Shown: positions 42,532 through 52,180 of the stretch, piece by piece
How positions within the stretch are numbered: the first letter of the stretch is position 1
Layout of the letters: every line of letters begins with the position of its first letter
Assembly: GCA_014656495.1 (NCBI GenBank)
Contig: BNCN01000001.1
Span: 985,121 to 1,049,120, forward strand
Direction: 5' to 3'
Source: Comamonas sp. KCTC 72670
Lineage (GTDB): Bacteria > Myxococcota > Myxococcia > Myxococcales > Myxococcaceae
Length of the DNA stretch: 64,000 nt
Program-made: the position numbers and the translations under genes
Notes under the pieces: generated by a model
What the model was told of the DNA's origin: nothing
What the model saw: only the letters and a program-made list of their open reading frames with translations
Database searches by the model: none

Positions 42532-43365
42532 ATGCATCACGAGGTGATTCGCTTGAGAAACATGGTTGCAGTGATTGTCGCCGCGGTCGCGCTGGGAGCC
42601 TCGCAGGCCCTGGCGGCCGCGCCGGTCGAAGCGGGCAAGGTGTATTCCGGCTCGGAGGGCGAGGAGGTGGCCGTGGTGCCGCTCACGCCCCGCGCCGACA
42701 AGAAGTTCCTCCTTCGGGTGAAGGGCACGAGCTCCGAGTTCGACAACCTCGTGTTCCCCTACGAGCAGAACGACTGGAGCACCCGCAGCACCGAGCAGTT
42801 CAACTACAGCACGAAGTGGCACGGCCGGAAGTACACGGCCCTGCACGTGCGGGACACCCGCTACGAGCTCTACGTCCCGGGCCGTCAGCGCCCCATCCGC
42901 CTGAGCTACGACGAGAAGAAGACCGCCGCGCTGAAGCCGGAAGAGGTCTACGCGCAGCACCAGAAGCAGATGAAGGACGGCACCCTGACGAAGCTGATGG
43001 CCTTCGACCGCAAGGGCGAGGAGTCCGGCCATGACAAGGAATATGCCGCCAGCCTCCTGGAGATGAACAACGCGTGTGGCACCTCGGTGACGGCCCGCAT
43101 CGACTGGAGCAGCATCGACGAGGACCAGCTCAAGGAGCTGAGCATCTCCAGCTTCTGCGGCACGCCGCTGAACGTGCTCAAGGACCTGTGCGGCGCGTCC
43201 GCCATCGCGAAGCAGACCGTCCAGGAGAAGGTGAAGCGGGTCAGCTGCCGCTTCGGCGCGGGGCTGGAGCCGAAGCTCGAAGCGGACCACGTCATCTGGA
43301 CGACGAACCGCGACGTGTCCAATCAGGAAAAGTTCGCCACCAAGTACTTCAAGCAGAACCTGTAG
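42532..43365 (+). CDS. exported protein of unknown function
   Basis: 277 residues; a ribosome-site-like AAGGGGGG precedes the ATG. The leader HHEVIRLRNMVAVIVAAVALGASQALA is a signal peptide. The mature part is beta-rich to about residue 120, then helical, with four cysteines (NNACG, SFCGT, DLCGA, VSCRF) likely forming disulfides. No domain is recognised. It lies 31 bp after the kinase and 14 bp before another exported protein, so the three genes are probably one operon. The pair may be sensor or effector partners of the kinase; that is a guess. Confidence 0.75.
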   Translation: MHHEVIRLRNMVAVIVAAVALGASQALAAAPVEAGKVYSGSEGEEVAVVPLTPRADKKFLLRVKGTSSEFDNLVFPYEQNDWSTRSTEQFNYSTKWHGRKYTALHVRDTRYELYVPGRQRPIRLSYDEKKTAALKPEEVYAQHQKQMKDGTLTKLMAFDRKGEESGHDKEYAASLLEMNNACGTSVTARIDWSSIDEDQLKELSISSFCGTPLNVLKDLCGASAIAKQTVQEKVKRVSCRFGAGLEPKLEADHVIWTTNRDVSNQEKFATKYFKQNL

Positions 43366-43379
43366 TCGGAGCCTTCACG

Positions 43380-44204
43380 ATGCGATTCCAGCGTTTCGCC
43401 CTCGCGGCGATGTCCTTCGCGTGTACCGCCGCCATGGCGGCCGAGCCCATCCAGCCCCCCTGGGGCAAGGAGTCGAACCTCGGCGAGAAGATGATGTTGG
43501 AGGGCACGTCGGTGTGCACCGACGGCAAGGGCCACTTCGTGGCGCTCACGCCCGACGACGAGGACACCAACGCCGTCCTCTACTACGGCGATGGGAAGCA
43601 GTTCGTGCAGGTGGCCCACCCGGGCCCCTACACCTCGCCCACGTCCTTCCTGGACCCCCGGTTCTTCAACAAGGGCGCCAACCCCAACTTCCGTGGCATC
43701 GACTGGCGGGTCATGTCGGAGGTGGAGATCGACCGCAAGGAGCGCACCTGCAAGCTGCGCTGCGGTGAGAAGGACATCCCCCTCACCATGCTGGAGGGCG
43801 AGCCCGCCGCCGAGGTGCTGCGCAAGTCCACCTACCAGCCCAACCCGCAGAAGTTCAGCCCCTACGCGCTGCTGCGTGACACCAAGGGCGTCTACTACTT
43901 CGTGGACCGCGGCTTCCACGAGGCCGAGAAGAAGAACTACCGCGTCTTCATCGGGCCGCGCGGCGGCCTCAAGGCGCAGAAGATGACCAACGTCATCTCC
44001 GACTCGGAGGGCGAGATCTTCTCCACCAAGCGCGGCGACCTCCGCCTGCTGCTCGACAAGGCGAAGCCCGCCCTGTGGATTGAAAACACCAAGCGCCGCC
44101 ACGAACTGCGCCAGGTGCCCGTGGATGAGAACCTGCCGCTCATCTACAACGAGCTCGGTGTGTACGAGGGCGTCCGCCTGGGCACGCCCTGCGACGACCA
44201 GTAA
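43380..44204 (+). CDS. exported protein of unknown function
   Basis: 274 residues with a signal peptide (FALAAMSFACTAAMA before AEPIQ). The mature part is beta-strand rich with repeated aromatic stretches (NAVLYYGDGKQFVQVAHPGPY, YALLRDTKGVYYFVDRGF, YNELGVYEGVRLG) and cysteines at SVCTDG, RTCKLRCGE and TPCDD. No family is recognised. It follows the preceding exported protein by 14 bp and ends at a strong bidirectional terminator, closing the kinase operon. Confidence 0.75.
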   Translation: MRFQRFALAAMSFACTAAMAAEPIQPPWGKESNLGEKMMLEGTSVCTDGKGHFVALTPDDEDTNAVLYYGDGKQFVQVAHPGPYTSPTSFLDPRFFNKGANPNFRGIDWRVMSEVEIDRKERTCKLRCGEKDIPLTMLEGEPAAEVLRKSTYQPNPQKFSPYALLRDTKGVYYFVDRGFHEAEKKNYRVFIGPRGGLKAQKMTNVISDSEGEIFSTKRGDLRLLLDKAKPALWIENTKRRHELRQVPVDENLPLIYNELGVYEGVRLGTPCDDQ

Positions 44205-44229
44205 CCCTCCGCGATTCCCCGCGGCCCCT

Positions 44230-44269
44230 CGGGCCGGGAGCCCGCGTCACCTGACGCCCTCCCGGCCCG
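44230..44269. terminator. bidirectional hairpin
   Basis: CGGGCCGGGAG (44230-44240) pairs perfectly with CTCCCGGCCCG (44259-44269) between two convergent genes. Confidence 0.7.
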
Positions 44270-44291
44270 TCGTGTCTCCAGCCTCAGCGGC

Positions 44292-45668
44292 TCACCGCCG
44301 GGGCAGCGCGGCCTTCAGCTGCGCGACGCTCGCCTTCAGCTCCGCCAGCTCCGCCTTGAGCGCGTCCACTTCGGTGCTCTTCGCGTGGAGCTCGCGCGTG
44401 CGCCGCTCCAGCGCCTGGATGGCGGCCATGTTCACCCCGTCGATGTCGAGCATGCCGATGCTGGTGTCGTCGGTCCCCAGGCCGAACGCGGCGCGGAAGT
44501 CCTGGGCCACGGGCCCCAGGTGGCGCACCTGCCCGTCCTCGCCCTTGTAGCGCCAGGACGCCACCGGCAGCCCCGCCACCTTCGCCAGGAGGGCCTCGCC
44601 GTCGACGTCGCGGAAGTCCTCCTTCATGTTCCGGTCGGACGTGCAGGAGAACACGCCCGAGCCCGCCGGCAGGTCGCAGCCCGTCGACAGGGTGGCGCTG
44701 GTTCGCAGGCGGACGCCTCCTGACGCGCGAATCATGAACTGGTTGTCCGCGGTGCTGGTGGCCGTGAGGGTGGTCGACTCGTCTCCCCAGATGAAGGAGC
44801 CGGTCCGTCCCCCCGTGGACACGCGATAGCCCAGCGCGAAGCTGTAGTTCCCCAACGCCTGGGTGCGGTAGCCGAGCGCCACGCTCCCCTGCCCCGTCGC
44901 GCTGTTGGTGTACCCCATGGCCGTGGAGGTAAAGCCGCTCGCGATGTTGGACGCGCCACTGGAGAAGCTCGCCGTCCCAGTCGCCTGATTGGCCGAACCG
45001 AAGCACGTGGCCACCGTGCCGCTGGCGGTGCACAGGTCACCGAAGGCGAAGGTACCGTACGCGCTGGCCCGGGTCCGGTTGCCACCAGCCCACGAGTACT
45101 CCCCCACGTTGGCGTCGTCCCACTCGTCCATCGCGGTGCCCACGCGGAACGCGCCACGTGCCGGTGCCCACATGAGCCGCGTGCCGGCGCCGCCGCTCAT
45201 GGGAAGCGGACCCTCTTGACCCGACACGTGTTCGCCTCGTGACAGCAGGCCACCGCCGGAGTCCACCGTGAAGAGTGGCAAGGCGTCCCAGACGGGCGCG
45301 GCGGCGTGGGTGTTCGTGACGCGGAGCAACGGAACGGCGGGCGCCACCGCTGCGGTCGCGTCGACAAACAGGCCGGACTTCGTGCTGGCCGGTCCGGCGA
45401 GCGACAACGAGGCGTCCTGGGGCTGCGTCCCGTTCTGGATGTAGCCCTCGCTGCCCGGGAGCGGCGGGCGCGCGTCACTGAGGCGCGGGTCGTTCCCCTC
45501 CACGACCGTCCCCGGCCCCGCGCCATAGGCGACGCTGACCACGTTGCCGTCGCTCAGCTGGAGGCCCGAGCCCACCTCCCAGCTCTGGGCGGGCGGTGAC
45601 TCCGAACCGCACCCCGTGGTGGCCAAGGTGATGCAGCTCAGCGCGGCGAACACACGTCTCCCCTGCAT
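44292..45668 (-). CDS. lipoprotein with YadA-like head repeats and S74 chaperone domain
   Basis: 458 residues from the ATG at 45668, with AGGAGA upstream; a longer open frame to 46142 has no support. The signal ends in the lipobox LATTGC. Residues about 180-290 are YadA/trimeric-adhesin head repeats (AYGTFAFGD, CFGSANQATGTASFSSGASNIASG, AMGYTNSATGQGSVALG). An S74-type intramolecular chaperone follows (SDRNMKEDFRDV, with Ser and Lys of the cleavage dyad), then a coiled coil (LERRTRELHAKSTEVDALKAELAELKASVAQLKAAL). S74 domains trim phage tail spikes and some adhesins after trimerisation. The protein is presumably a trimeric surface fibre, anchored by lipid. The upstream palindrome at 45696-45717 is likely its operator. 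Confidence 0.82.
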   Translation of the reverse strand: MQGRRVFAALSCITLATTGCGSESPPAQSWEVGSGLQLSDGNVVSVAYGAGPGTVVEGNDPRLSDARPPLPGSEGYIQNGTQPQDASLSLAGPASTKSGLFVDATAAVAPAVPLLRVTNTHAAAPVWDALPLFTVDSGGGLLSRGEHVSGQEGPLPMSGGAGTRLMWAPARGAFRVGTAMDEWDDANVGEYSWAGGNRTRASAYGTFAFGDLCTASGTVATCFGSANQATGTASFSSGASNIASGFTSTAMGYTNSATGQGSVALGYRTQALGNYSFALGYRVSTGGRTGSFIWGDESTTLTATSTADNQFMIRASGGVRLRTSATLSTGCDLPAGSGVFSCTSDRNMKEDFRDVDGEALLAKVAGLPVASWRYKGEDGQVRHLGPVAQDFRAAFGLGTDDTSIGMLDIDGVNMAAIQALERRTRELHAKSTEVDALKAELAELKASVAQLKAALPRR

Positions 45669-45695
45669 GGCGTCTCCTGATGTCGAGTCCGGGTA

Positions 45696-45717
45696 GAAAA
45701 CGACCTTGGTCGTTTTC
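45696..45717. promoter_or_regulatory. 22-bp perfect-arm palindrome between divergent genes
   Basis: GAAAACGACC (45696-45705) and GGTCGTTTTC (45708-45717) are exact inverted repeats around TT, 28 bp upstream of the S74 lipoprotein start and 112 bp upstream of the DUF4041 gene. Length and symmetry fit a dimeric repressor of the TetR or MarR class; no such gene is adjacent. Confidence 0.6.
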
Positions 45718-45828
45718 CTTCGAGGCAAGGTCCATACTCCCACGGGGGGATTCCGGAGCACCCAGACCTTGAGTGAACCTCGGGTCCACCCTGGCCGCCC
45801 ACTGCGGCCACGCGAGGGGGGAGCACCG

Positions 45829-47454
45829 ATGCAGCCAGCCGTCTGGGCCCTCGGGGCCGTGAGTCTGGTGATGTCCGGGCTGTTCCTCGTCACCGCCCTG
45901 CGGTTGGCGGCGGTGCGGAAGCACTTCAAGCCAGTGGTCGACGTGGAGGCAGAGTGCCAGCGCGTCACCGCCGAGCTGGCTCGCGAGAAGGCAGAATCCG
46001 CCCACACCCTGGCCGCCGAGCGCAACCGCGTGGCCGCCGAGCTCGCGCGCGCGAAATCCGAATCCATCCAGGCGCTGGCGACCGAGCAGCGCCGGGTCAC
46101 CGGGGAGCTGACGCGAGCCCGGGAGGCCGCGGACGTCGCCATCCGACACGCGCAGGCGGAGCTGGCACGCAGGAAGGACGAGAACGAACGCTCCCTCGCC
46201 CAGGAGCGAAATCGGACCCAGCGGGAGCTGACCCGGCTCCGTGAACAGGCGGAGGCAGCCGCGCGCGAGGCGGAGACACGGCGTCAGCAGGCCCAGACCG
46301 AACGCGCCCGGCTCGAGGGCGCCATCTCCCGCCTGAGCGAGGAGCTGCGGCCTTTGGAAGAGGAGTCCGTCCTCCGCTCGTACGGGCACTACAAACCCAT
46401 CTACAACTTCTCCACATCGGAGAAATACGAGAAGCGCCTGAACGTCATCCGCGAGCGGCAGAAGACGATGCTCAAGGACAAGAAGGCCGCGTATTGCACC
46501 GCGGAGTGGGAGGTCAACGGCAGCAAGGTGGAGGGTCGCAAGCAGACGGAGCGCACGCTGAAGCTGATGCTGCGCGCCTTCAACGGCGAAGCGGACGCCT
46601 GCGTGGCCAAGGTGACGTACAAGAACGTCAAGGCGATGGAGGCGCGCATCCAGAAGGCGGCCGACGCCATCACCGACCTCGCCAAGATTCAGGAGTGCTT
46701 CATCGACGCGAAGTACGTGAACCTCAAGCTGGACGAGCTTCACCTCGCGCACGAGTACGAGGAGAAACGCCAGCAGGAGAAGGACGAGCAGCGGCGCATC
46801 CGCGAGCAGATGCGCGAGGAGGAGACCGCGCAGCGCGAGCTGGAGCGCGCCCGCCTCGACGCCGAGCGTGAAGCACGGCGCGACGAGGAGGCCCTGCGCA
46901 AGGTGCGCGACGAATACGAACAGAGCTCCGGCGCACAACAGCAGAAGCTGCTGGCGCGCATCGCCGAACTCGAATTGCGGGTCGCGGAGGACCAGGAGCG
47001 CACGCGCGTCATCTCCCTGGCGCAGCTCACCCGCACCGGCCACGTCTACGTCATCTCGAACGTGGGCTCGTTCGGCGAGGGCATCTACAAGGTGGGCATG
47101 ACGCGGCGGCTCGTCCCCCAGGACCGCATCGACGAGCTGGGCGACGCCTCCGTCCCCTTCGAGTTCGACGTCCACGCCATCATCCGCACCCAGGACGCGC
47201 CCCGGCTGGAGGCGGAGCTGCACCGCACGTTCGCCCACCGGCGCGTCAACCGCATCAACGAGCGCAAGGAGTTCTTCCGGGCAAGCCTGGACGAAATCGC
47301 CAAGGCCGTGCGTGAGCACCACGGCGACTTCGAGTTGACGCGCGTGGCCGAGGCCGCCGAGTACCGCAAGTCGCTCGCGCTCGACGAAGAGGAGCGCCAG
47401 TCCGCGGAGGGCAAGGCGCAAGCGCCCCGCCCTCGGCGCGATGCGGTGGCGTGA
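45829..47454 (+). CDS. membrane-anchored DUF4041 / T5orf172 GIY-YIG protein
   Basis: 541 residues from the ATG at 45829 with GAGGGGGGAG upstream. An N-terminal membrane helix ([20 protein letters not shown]) is followed by a long coiled coil (about 35-190), a DUF4041-like core ([54 protein letters not shown]), a second coiled coil and a C-terminal T5orf172/MUG113 GIY-YIG-type module ([52 protein letters not shown]). T5orf172 modules bind or cut DNA. A membrane anchor plus nuclease-like head suggests defence or DNA processing at the envelope, which is inferred. No partner gene is adjacent. Confidence 0.85.
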   Translation: MQPAVWALGAVSLVMSGLFLVTALRLAAVRKHFKPVVDVEAECQRVTAELAREKAESAHTLAAERNRVAAELARAKSESIQALATEQRRVTGELTRAREAADVAIRHAQAELARRKDENERSLAQERNRTQRELTRLREQAEAAAREAETRRQQAQTERARLEGAISRLSEELRPLEEESVLRSYGHYKPIYNFSTSEKYEKRLNVIRERQKTMLKDKKAAYCTAEWEVNGSKVEGRKQTERTLKLMLRAFNGEADACVAKVTYKNVKAMEARIQKAADAITDLAKIQECFIDAKYVNLKLDELHLAHEYEEKRQQEKDEQRRIREQMREEETAQRELERARLDAEREARRDEEALRKVRDEYEQSSGAQQQKLLARIAELELRVAEDQERTRVISLAQLTRTGHVYVISNVGSFGEGIYKVGMTRRLVPQDRIDELGDASVPFEFDVHAIIRTQDAPRLEAELHRTFAHRRVNRINERKEFFRASLDEIAKAVREHHGDFELTRVAEAAEYRKSLALDEEERQSAEGKAQAPRPRRDAVA

Positions 47455-47666
47455 ATCCAGCCGCTTCGACGCAACAAGCCAGAGCGCCGGCGGCCAACGC
47501 GCTGCGTCTATCGCGTCACGCGGAGGTGTCAGGAAGCCGCACGCACGGCGCCCGTGTGCGGCCTCCGCTCGTTGGCATCCCAAGGAGCCGCATCCGTCCT
47601 CGCGGTGACATGCGCTTCGACCGGAGGCACTGGGACGGAATGGGAAACGTGGCATGTTGCGCCGCC

Positions 47667-49082
47667 ATGGCCGTCAGCGTTTTCGACCTCTTCAAGATTG
47701 GCATCGGACCTTCCAGCTCGCACACCGTGGGCCCCATGCGGGCCGCGCGCACGTTCGCGCGCAAGGTGGCGGACGCGGGACACCTGGAGCGGCTCACGAA
47801 GCTCAAGGTGGAGCTGTTCGGCTCGCTGGGCGCGACGGGCAAGGGACACGGCAGCGACAAGGCGGTGGTGCTCGGGCTGCTCGGCGAGACGCCGGAGGGC
47901 GTGGACGTGGAGGCCGTGCCCGCCTTGATTTCGCGCTGGCGCGCGGAGGGACGGCTGTCGCTGCTCGGCCAGCGCGACGTGACGTTCCGCGACGGGGAGC
48001 ACCTGGTGATGCACCGCCGGCGCTCGCTGCCCTTCCACCCCAACGGCATGCGCTTCACCGCCACCGGCCCCGACGGCGTGGAGCTGCTGTCCACCGTCTA
48101 CTACTCCGTGGGCGGAGGCTTCGTCGTCGACGACACCGCGGCGGCCGCGGGCAAGGACCCGCTGACGAAGGACACCACGCCGCTGCCCTACCCCTTCCAG
48201 TCCGCGGCGGCGCTGCTCGCGCACTGTGAGCGGGAGCGCATCAGCTTCAGCTCCGTCATGCTGGCCAACGAGAAGACCTGGCGCGACGAGGCGGAGATTC
48301 GCGCCGGGCTGCTCCGCGTCTGGGACGTCATGCAGGCCTGCGTGCGCCGCGGCTGCACCAGCGGCGGCATCCTCCCCGGCGGGCTGAAGGTGGAGCGCCG
48401 CGCCGCGGGCATGTACCAGAAGCTCATCAGCCGCCCCGAGGCCGGGCTCACCAACCCGCTCACCGTGCTGGACTGGGTGAACCTCTACGCGCTGGCCGTG
48501 AACGAGGAGAACGCGGCGGGCGGACGCGTCGTCACCGCGCCCACCAACGGCGCGGCGGGCATCATCCCCGCGGTGCTGCACTACTACTGGCGCTTCGTGC
48601 CGGGCGCGAACGAGGACGGCGTGGTGCGCTTCCTGCTCACCGCGGGCGCCATTGGCGTCCTCTACAAGGAGAACGCCTCCATCAGCGGCGCCGAGGTGGG
48701 CTGCCAGGGCGAGGTGGGCAGCGCCTGCTCCATGGCCGCGGGCGCGCTCACGGAGGTCATGGGCGGCACGCCGCTCCAGGTGGAGAACGCGGCGGAGATC
48801 GCCATGGAGCACAACCTGGGGCTCACCTGCGACCCCATTGGCGGGCTGGTGCAGGTGCCCTGCATCGAGCGCAACGCCATGGCCTCCGTGAAGGCCATCA
48901 ACGCCACGCGCATGGCGCTCTCCGGTGACGGACGCCACTTCGTCAGCCTGGACAAGGTCATCCGCACCATGCGCGACACCGGCCGCGACATGAAGGACAA
49001 GTACAAGGAGACGGCGCGAGGTGGCCTGGCCGCCAACGTGCTGGAGGTGGCCAACCTGAGCGTGGGCCTCCCGGAGTGCTGA
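47667..49082 (+). CDS. sdaA: L-serine ammonia-lyase, iron-sulfur type
   Basis: 471 residues from the ATG at 47667. The N-terminal beta domain has [19 protein letters not shown] and the catalytic domain has [34 protein letters not shown] and the [4Fe-4S] cysteines in [21 protein letters not shown] and VQVPCIERN. It converts L-serine to pyruvate and ammonia in the cytoplasm. Both domains are in one chain, the common proteobacterial form. An ATG at 47640 would add nine residues and cannot be excluded. No serine transporter gene is adjacent. Confidence 0.95.
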   Translation: MAVSVFDLFKIGIGPSSSHTVGPMRAARTFARKVADAGHLERLTKLKVELFGSLGATGKGHGSDKAVVLGLLGETPEGVDVEAVPALISRWRAEGRLSLLGQRDVTFRDGEHLVMHRRRSLPFHPNGMRFTATGPDGVELLSTVYYSVGGGFVVDDTAAAAGKDPLTKDTTPLPYPFQSAAALLAHCERERISFSSVMLANEKTWRDEAEIRAGLLRVWDVMQACVRRGCTSGGILPGGLKVERRAAGMYQKLISRPEAGLTNPLTVLDWVNLYALAVNEENAAGGRVVTAPTNGAAGIIPAVLHYYWRFVPGANEDGVVRFLLTAGAIGVLYKENASISGAEVGCQGEVGSACSMAAGALTEVMGGTPLQVENAAEIAMEHNLGLTCDPIGGLVQVPCIERNAMASVKAINATRMALSGDGRHFVSLDKVIRTMRDTGRDMKDKYKETARGGLAANVLEVANLSVGLPEC

Positions 49083-49203
49083 GCCACGGCCCGCCGCGGC
49101 CTGGCGCTCACGCTGTGGGTGTCTTGCGTTGAGCGCCATCTGGCTTCTAAGACGCGCGGCAGGCGCGCGGCCGTCCCCAGCCGCCGCTCAAGGACCCACA
49201 CCC

Positions 49204-49812
49204 ATGCTCAAGAAGATTCTCGTCGGCCTCGCCGCCGTCATCCTGCTGTTCGTCGGCTTCGTGGCCACCCGTCCTGGCACGTTCACCTACCAGCGCAGCG
49301 CGGTGCTCCCCGTGTCCGCGGACATCGCCTTCGCGCTGGTGAATGACTTCCACCGTTGGACCGAGTGGTCCCCGTGGGACGGGCTGGACCCGCAGCAGCA
49401 GCGCACGTACTCCGGCCCGGAGTCGGGCACGGGCGCGGGCTATCACTGGGTGGGCAATGACCAGGTCGGGGAAGGCCGGATGACCATCACCGACAGCAAG
49501 CGCGACGAGCAGGTCACCATCAAGCTCGAGTTCATCAAGCCCTTCGCCGCCACCAACGACACCTCCTTCACCTTCAGCGCCGCCGAGGGTGGCACGCAGG
49601 TCGTCTGGGCCATGTCGGGCGAGAACAACTTCATCAGCAAGGCCATGTGCCTGTTCATGGACATGGACGCGATGATTGGGAAGGACTTCGAGAGGGGCCT
49701 GGCGGCCATGAAGGACGTCGCCGTGGCGGACGCCCAGAAGCGCGCGGACGCCGAGGCCGCCGCGCGGAACACCGAAGACGCCCCGGTCGTGGCCGAGCCC
49801 GCCACGCCGTGA
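49204..49812 (+). CDS. SRPBCC (START-like) family protein with N-terminal membrane helix
   Basis: 202 residues from the ATG at 49204. One N-terminal membrane segment (ILVGLAAVILLFVGFVATRP) is followed by a START-like helix-grip fold (AVLPVSADIAFALVNDFHRWTEWSPWDGLDP, MTITDSKRDEQVTIKLEF, AMSGENNFISKAM). The tail of about 35 residues is Ala/Glu-rich. These domains bind hydrophobic ligands; this one would sit outside the inner membrane. A strong hairpin follows. Ligand unknown. Confidence 0.85.
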   Translation: MLKKILVGLAAVILLFVGFVATRPGTFTYQRSAVLPVSADIAFALVNDFHRWTEWSPWDGLDPQQQRTYSGPESGTGAGYHWVGNDQVGEGRMTITDSKRDEQVTIKLEFIKPFAATNDTSFTFSAAEGGTQVVWAMSGENNFISKAMCLFMDMDAMIGKDFERGLAAMKDVAVADAQKRADAEAAARNTEDAPVVAEPATP

Positions 49813-49820
49813 TGCACGCC

Positions 49821-49858
49821 TGACGCTCCCGTGGAGGCAGGGCCACGCGGGAGCGTCA
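49821..49858 (+). terminator. strong hairpin terminator
   Basis: TGACGCTCCCG (49821-49831) pairs perfectly with CGGGAGCGTCA (49848-49858), with further pairing inside (GTGG with CCAC), eight bases after the SRPBCC stop. Confidence 0.7.
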
Positions 49859-50034
49859 CCAGCGAGAACCGCGCGATCGTGGACACTGCCACGCGCGCGG
49901 GCACCTGTTCGCCCCGGGAAGTGCCGACTCGCGGACGTCCCCACCGCCTGACGTCCCCGGGCTGGACGTGACGCGCGTAGACGGCTACCGCGCCTCCACG
50001 GCGCCTTCACCCCTCTCGTTGGCGACAGGCCCCC

Positions 50035-52179
50035 ATGAAACTGCGCAAGCCCTCGGCGAAGTCCCGGCCCACCACGCTCAAGGTCGAGAGCCTTGAACCC
50101 CACCGCATGCACGCGGAGGGCAAGGTCCTCACCACGGACCAGGGCATCCCCATCTCCGACACCGACAACTCGCTGAAGGCGGGCGTGCGCGGCCCCACGC
50201 TCCTGGAGGACTTCCACTTCCGGGAGAAGATGATGCGCTTCGACCACGAGCGCATCCCGGAGCGCGCCGTCCATGCGCGCGGCTCCGGCGCCCATGGCTA
50301 CTTCCAGGTCTACAAGTCACTGGAGAAGTACACCCAGGCCCGCTTCCTCACCGACCCGTCCCTGCGCACGCCGGTGTTCGTGCGCTTCTCCACCGTGGGC
50401 GGCTCACGCGGCTCGGCGGACACCGTCCGTGACGTGCGCGGCTTCGCCACCAAGTTCTACACGGAGCAGGGCAACTTCGACCTGGTGGGCAACAACATGC
50501 CCGTCTTCTTCATCCAGGACGGCATCAAGTTCCCGGACTTCGTCCACGCCGTGAAGCCGGAGCCGCACAACGAAATCCCGCAGGCGTCCTCCGCGCACGA
50601 CTCGCTCTGGGACTTCGTGTCGCTCGTCCCCGAGACGTCGCACATGGTGATGTGGCTGATGTCCGACCGCGCCATCCCGCGCAGCTACCGGATGATGGAG
50701 GGCTTTGGCGTCCACACCTTCCGGCTGGTCAACGCGGAGGGCAAGGCGCACCTGGTGAAGTTCCACTGGAAGCCGCTGCTGGGCAACCACGCGCTCGCCT
50801 GGGACGAGGCGCAGAAGCTGTCCGGCAAGGACCCGGACTTCCACCGCCGCGACCTCTGGGACGCCATCGAGGCGGGCGACTTCCCGGAGTACGAACTGGG
50901 GCTGCAAATCGTCCCGGAGGGCGACGAGCTGAAGTACGGCTTCGACCTGCTCGACGCCACCAAGCTGCTGCCCGAGGAGTTGGTGCCGGTGCAGCGCGTG
51001 GGCAAGCTGACGCTCAACCGCAACCCGGACAACTTCTTCGCGGAGACGGAGCAGGTCGCCTTCTGCGTGGCCAACGTGGTGCCGGGCATCGACTTCACCA
51101 ATGACCCGCTGATGCAGGCGCGGCTGTTCTCGTACCTGGACACGCAGCTGACGCGGCTGGGCGGCCCCAACTTCGCGGAGCTGCCCATCAACAAGCCGGT
51201 GTGCCCCGTCACCAACCACCAGCAGGACGGCTTCGGGCGGCACACCATCCCCACGTCGCGGGCCAACTACCACCCCAACACGCTGGGCGGCGGCTGCCCG
51301 GTGCTGTCCAACCCGGCCATGGCCTTCCACCACCGCCAGGAGCGCGTGGAGGGCCACAAGATTCGCGCGCGCAGCAACAGCTTCAGCGACCACTTCAGCC
51401 AGGCCACGCTCTTCTTCAAGAGCCTGTCCAAGCCCGAGCAGGAGCACGTCATCGCCGCGCTCGAGTTCGAGATTGGCAAGGTGGAGCGCGTGGAGATTCG
51501 CGAGCGCGTGGTGAACCAGATTCTGGTGAACATCGACGCGGCGATGGCCGTGCGCGTGGCCCGCGCGGTGGGCGTCGAGCCGCCCAAGGCCACCAAGCCG
51601 CCCAAGGCCAAGGCCGCGGGCAAGAAGGGGGCGCCGTCGGTGGACGCGTCTCCCGCCCTCAGCATGGAGAACTCGCCGCACGACTCCATCAAGACGCGGA
51701 AGATCGCCGCCCTGGTGTCGGACGGCTTCGCCGGCAAGGAGCTGGACGGCGTGCGCAAGGCGCTCGCGGAGCGCGGCGCCACGCTGGAGGTGGTGGGCCC
51801 CACGCTGAGCCCGGTGACGAGCCTGGAGGGGCGCGAGGAGCGGCCCCTGCGCACCTTCGCCAACACGTCCTCGGTGACGTACGACGCCGTCTACGTGCCC
51901 GGCGGCGAGCAGAGCGTCGCGGCCCTGAAGCGCGTGCCGCAGGCGGTGGACTTCGTGCGCGAGGCGTACATCCACTGCAAGGCCCTGGCGCTGTCCGCGG
52001 ACGCCGTCCTGCTGCTGAGCGCCGCGGGCGTGGACGACCTGGAGCCGGCCCCCACGAAGGGCGTGGAGGCCATGCGGGGCGTCGTCCGCAGCGCGAAGAC
52101 GGAGTCGAAGGGCTTCGGGCAGCTCTTCGCCGAGGCCATCGCCAAGCGCCACTGGGAGCGTGAGCGCCCGCTGGCGTAG
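50035..52179 (+). CDS. katE: large-subunit (HPII-type) monofunctional catalase
   Basis: 714 residues, the length of clade 2 catalases. The catalytic His is in RAVHARGSGAHGYF, the Asn is in LVGNNMPVFFIQDG, and the haem-side Tyr lies in the ARLFSYLDTQ motif. The barrel core runs to about 500; an Ala/Lys-rich linker (EPPKATKPPKAKAAGKKG) leads to a C-terminal DJ-1/glutamine-amidotransferase-like domain (KIAALVSDGFAGKEL, YDAVYVPGGEQSV) found only in the large type. It destroys hydrogen peroxide in the cytoplasm. It ends one base before the stop of the convergent gene at 52181. No OxyR or other regulator is adjacent. Confidence 0.96.
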   Translation: MKLRKPSAKSRPTTLKVESLEPHRMHAEGKVLTTDQGIPISDTDNSLKAGVRGPTLLEDFHFREKMMRFDHERIPERAVHARGSGAHGYFQVYKSLEKYTQARFLTDPSLRTPVFVRFSTVGGSRGSADTVRDVRGFATKFYTEQGNFDLVGNNMPVFFIQDGIKFPDFVHAVKPEPHNEIPQASSAHDSLWDFVSLVPETSHMVMWLMSDRAIPRSYRMMEGFGVHTFRLVNAEGKAHLVKFHWKPLLGNHALAWDEAQKLSGKDPDFHRRDLWDAIEAGDFPEYELGLQIVPEGDELKYGFDLLDATKLLPEELVPVQRVGKLTLNRNPDNFFAETEQVAFCVANVVPGIDFTNDPLMQARLFSYLDTQLTRLGGPNFAELPINKPVCPVTNHQQDGFGRHTIPTSRANYHPNTLGGGCPVLSNPAMAFHHRQERVEGHKIRARSNSFSDHFSQATLFFKSLSKPEQEHVIAALEFEIGKVERVEIRERVVNQILVNIDAAMAVRVARAVGVEPPKATKPPKAKAAGKKGAPSVDASPALSMENSPHDSIKTRKIAALVSDGFAGKELDGVRKALAERGATLEVVGPTLSPVTSLEGREERPLRTFANTSSVTYDAVYVPGGEQSVAALKRVPQAVDFVREAYIHCKALALSADAVLLLSAAGVDDLEPAPTKGVEAMRGVVRSAKTESKGFGQLFAEAIAKRHWERERPLA

Positions 52180-52180
52180 C

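Noticed and set aside
45706..45828. Extended start of the DUF4041 gene at 45706
   Set aside because: The start would fall in the middle of the 22-bp palindrome and lacks a ribosome site; the ATG at 45829 has a strong one and begins with the membrane helix.
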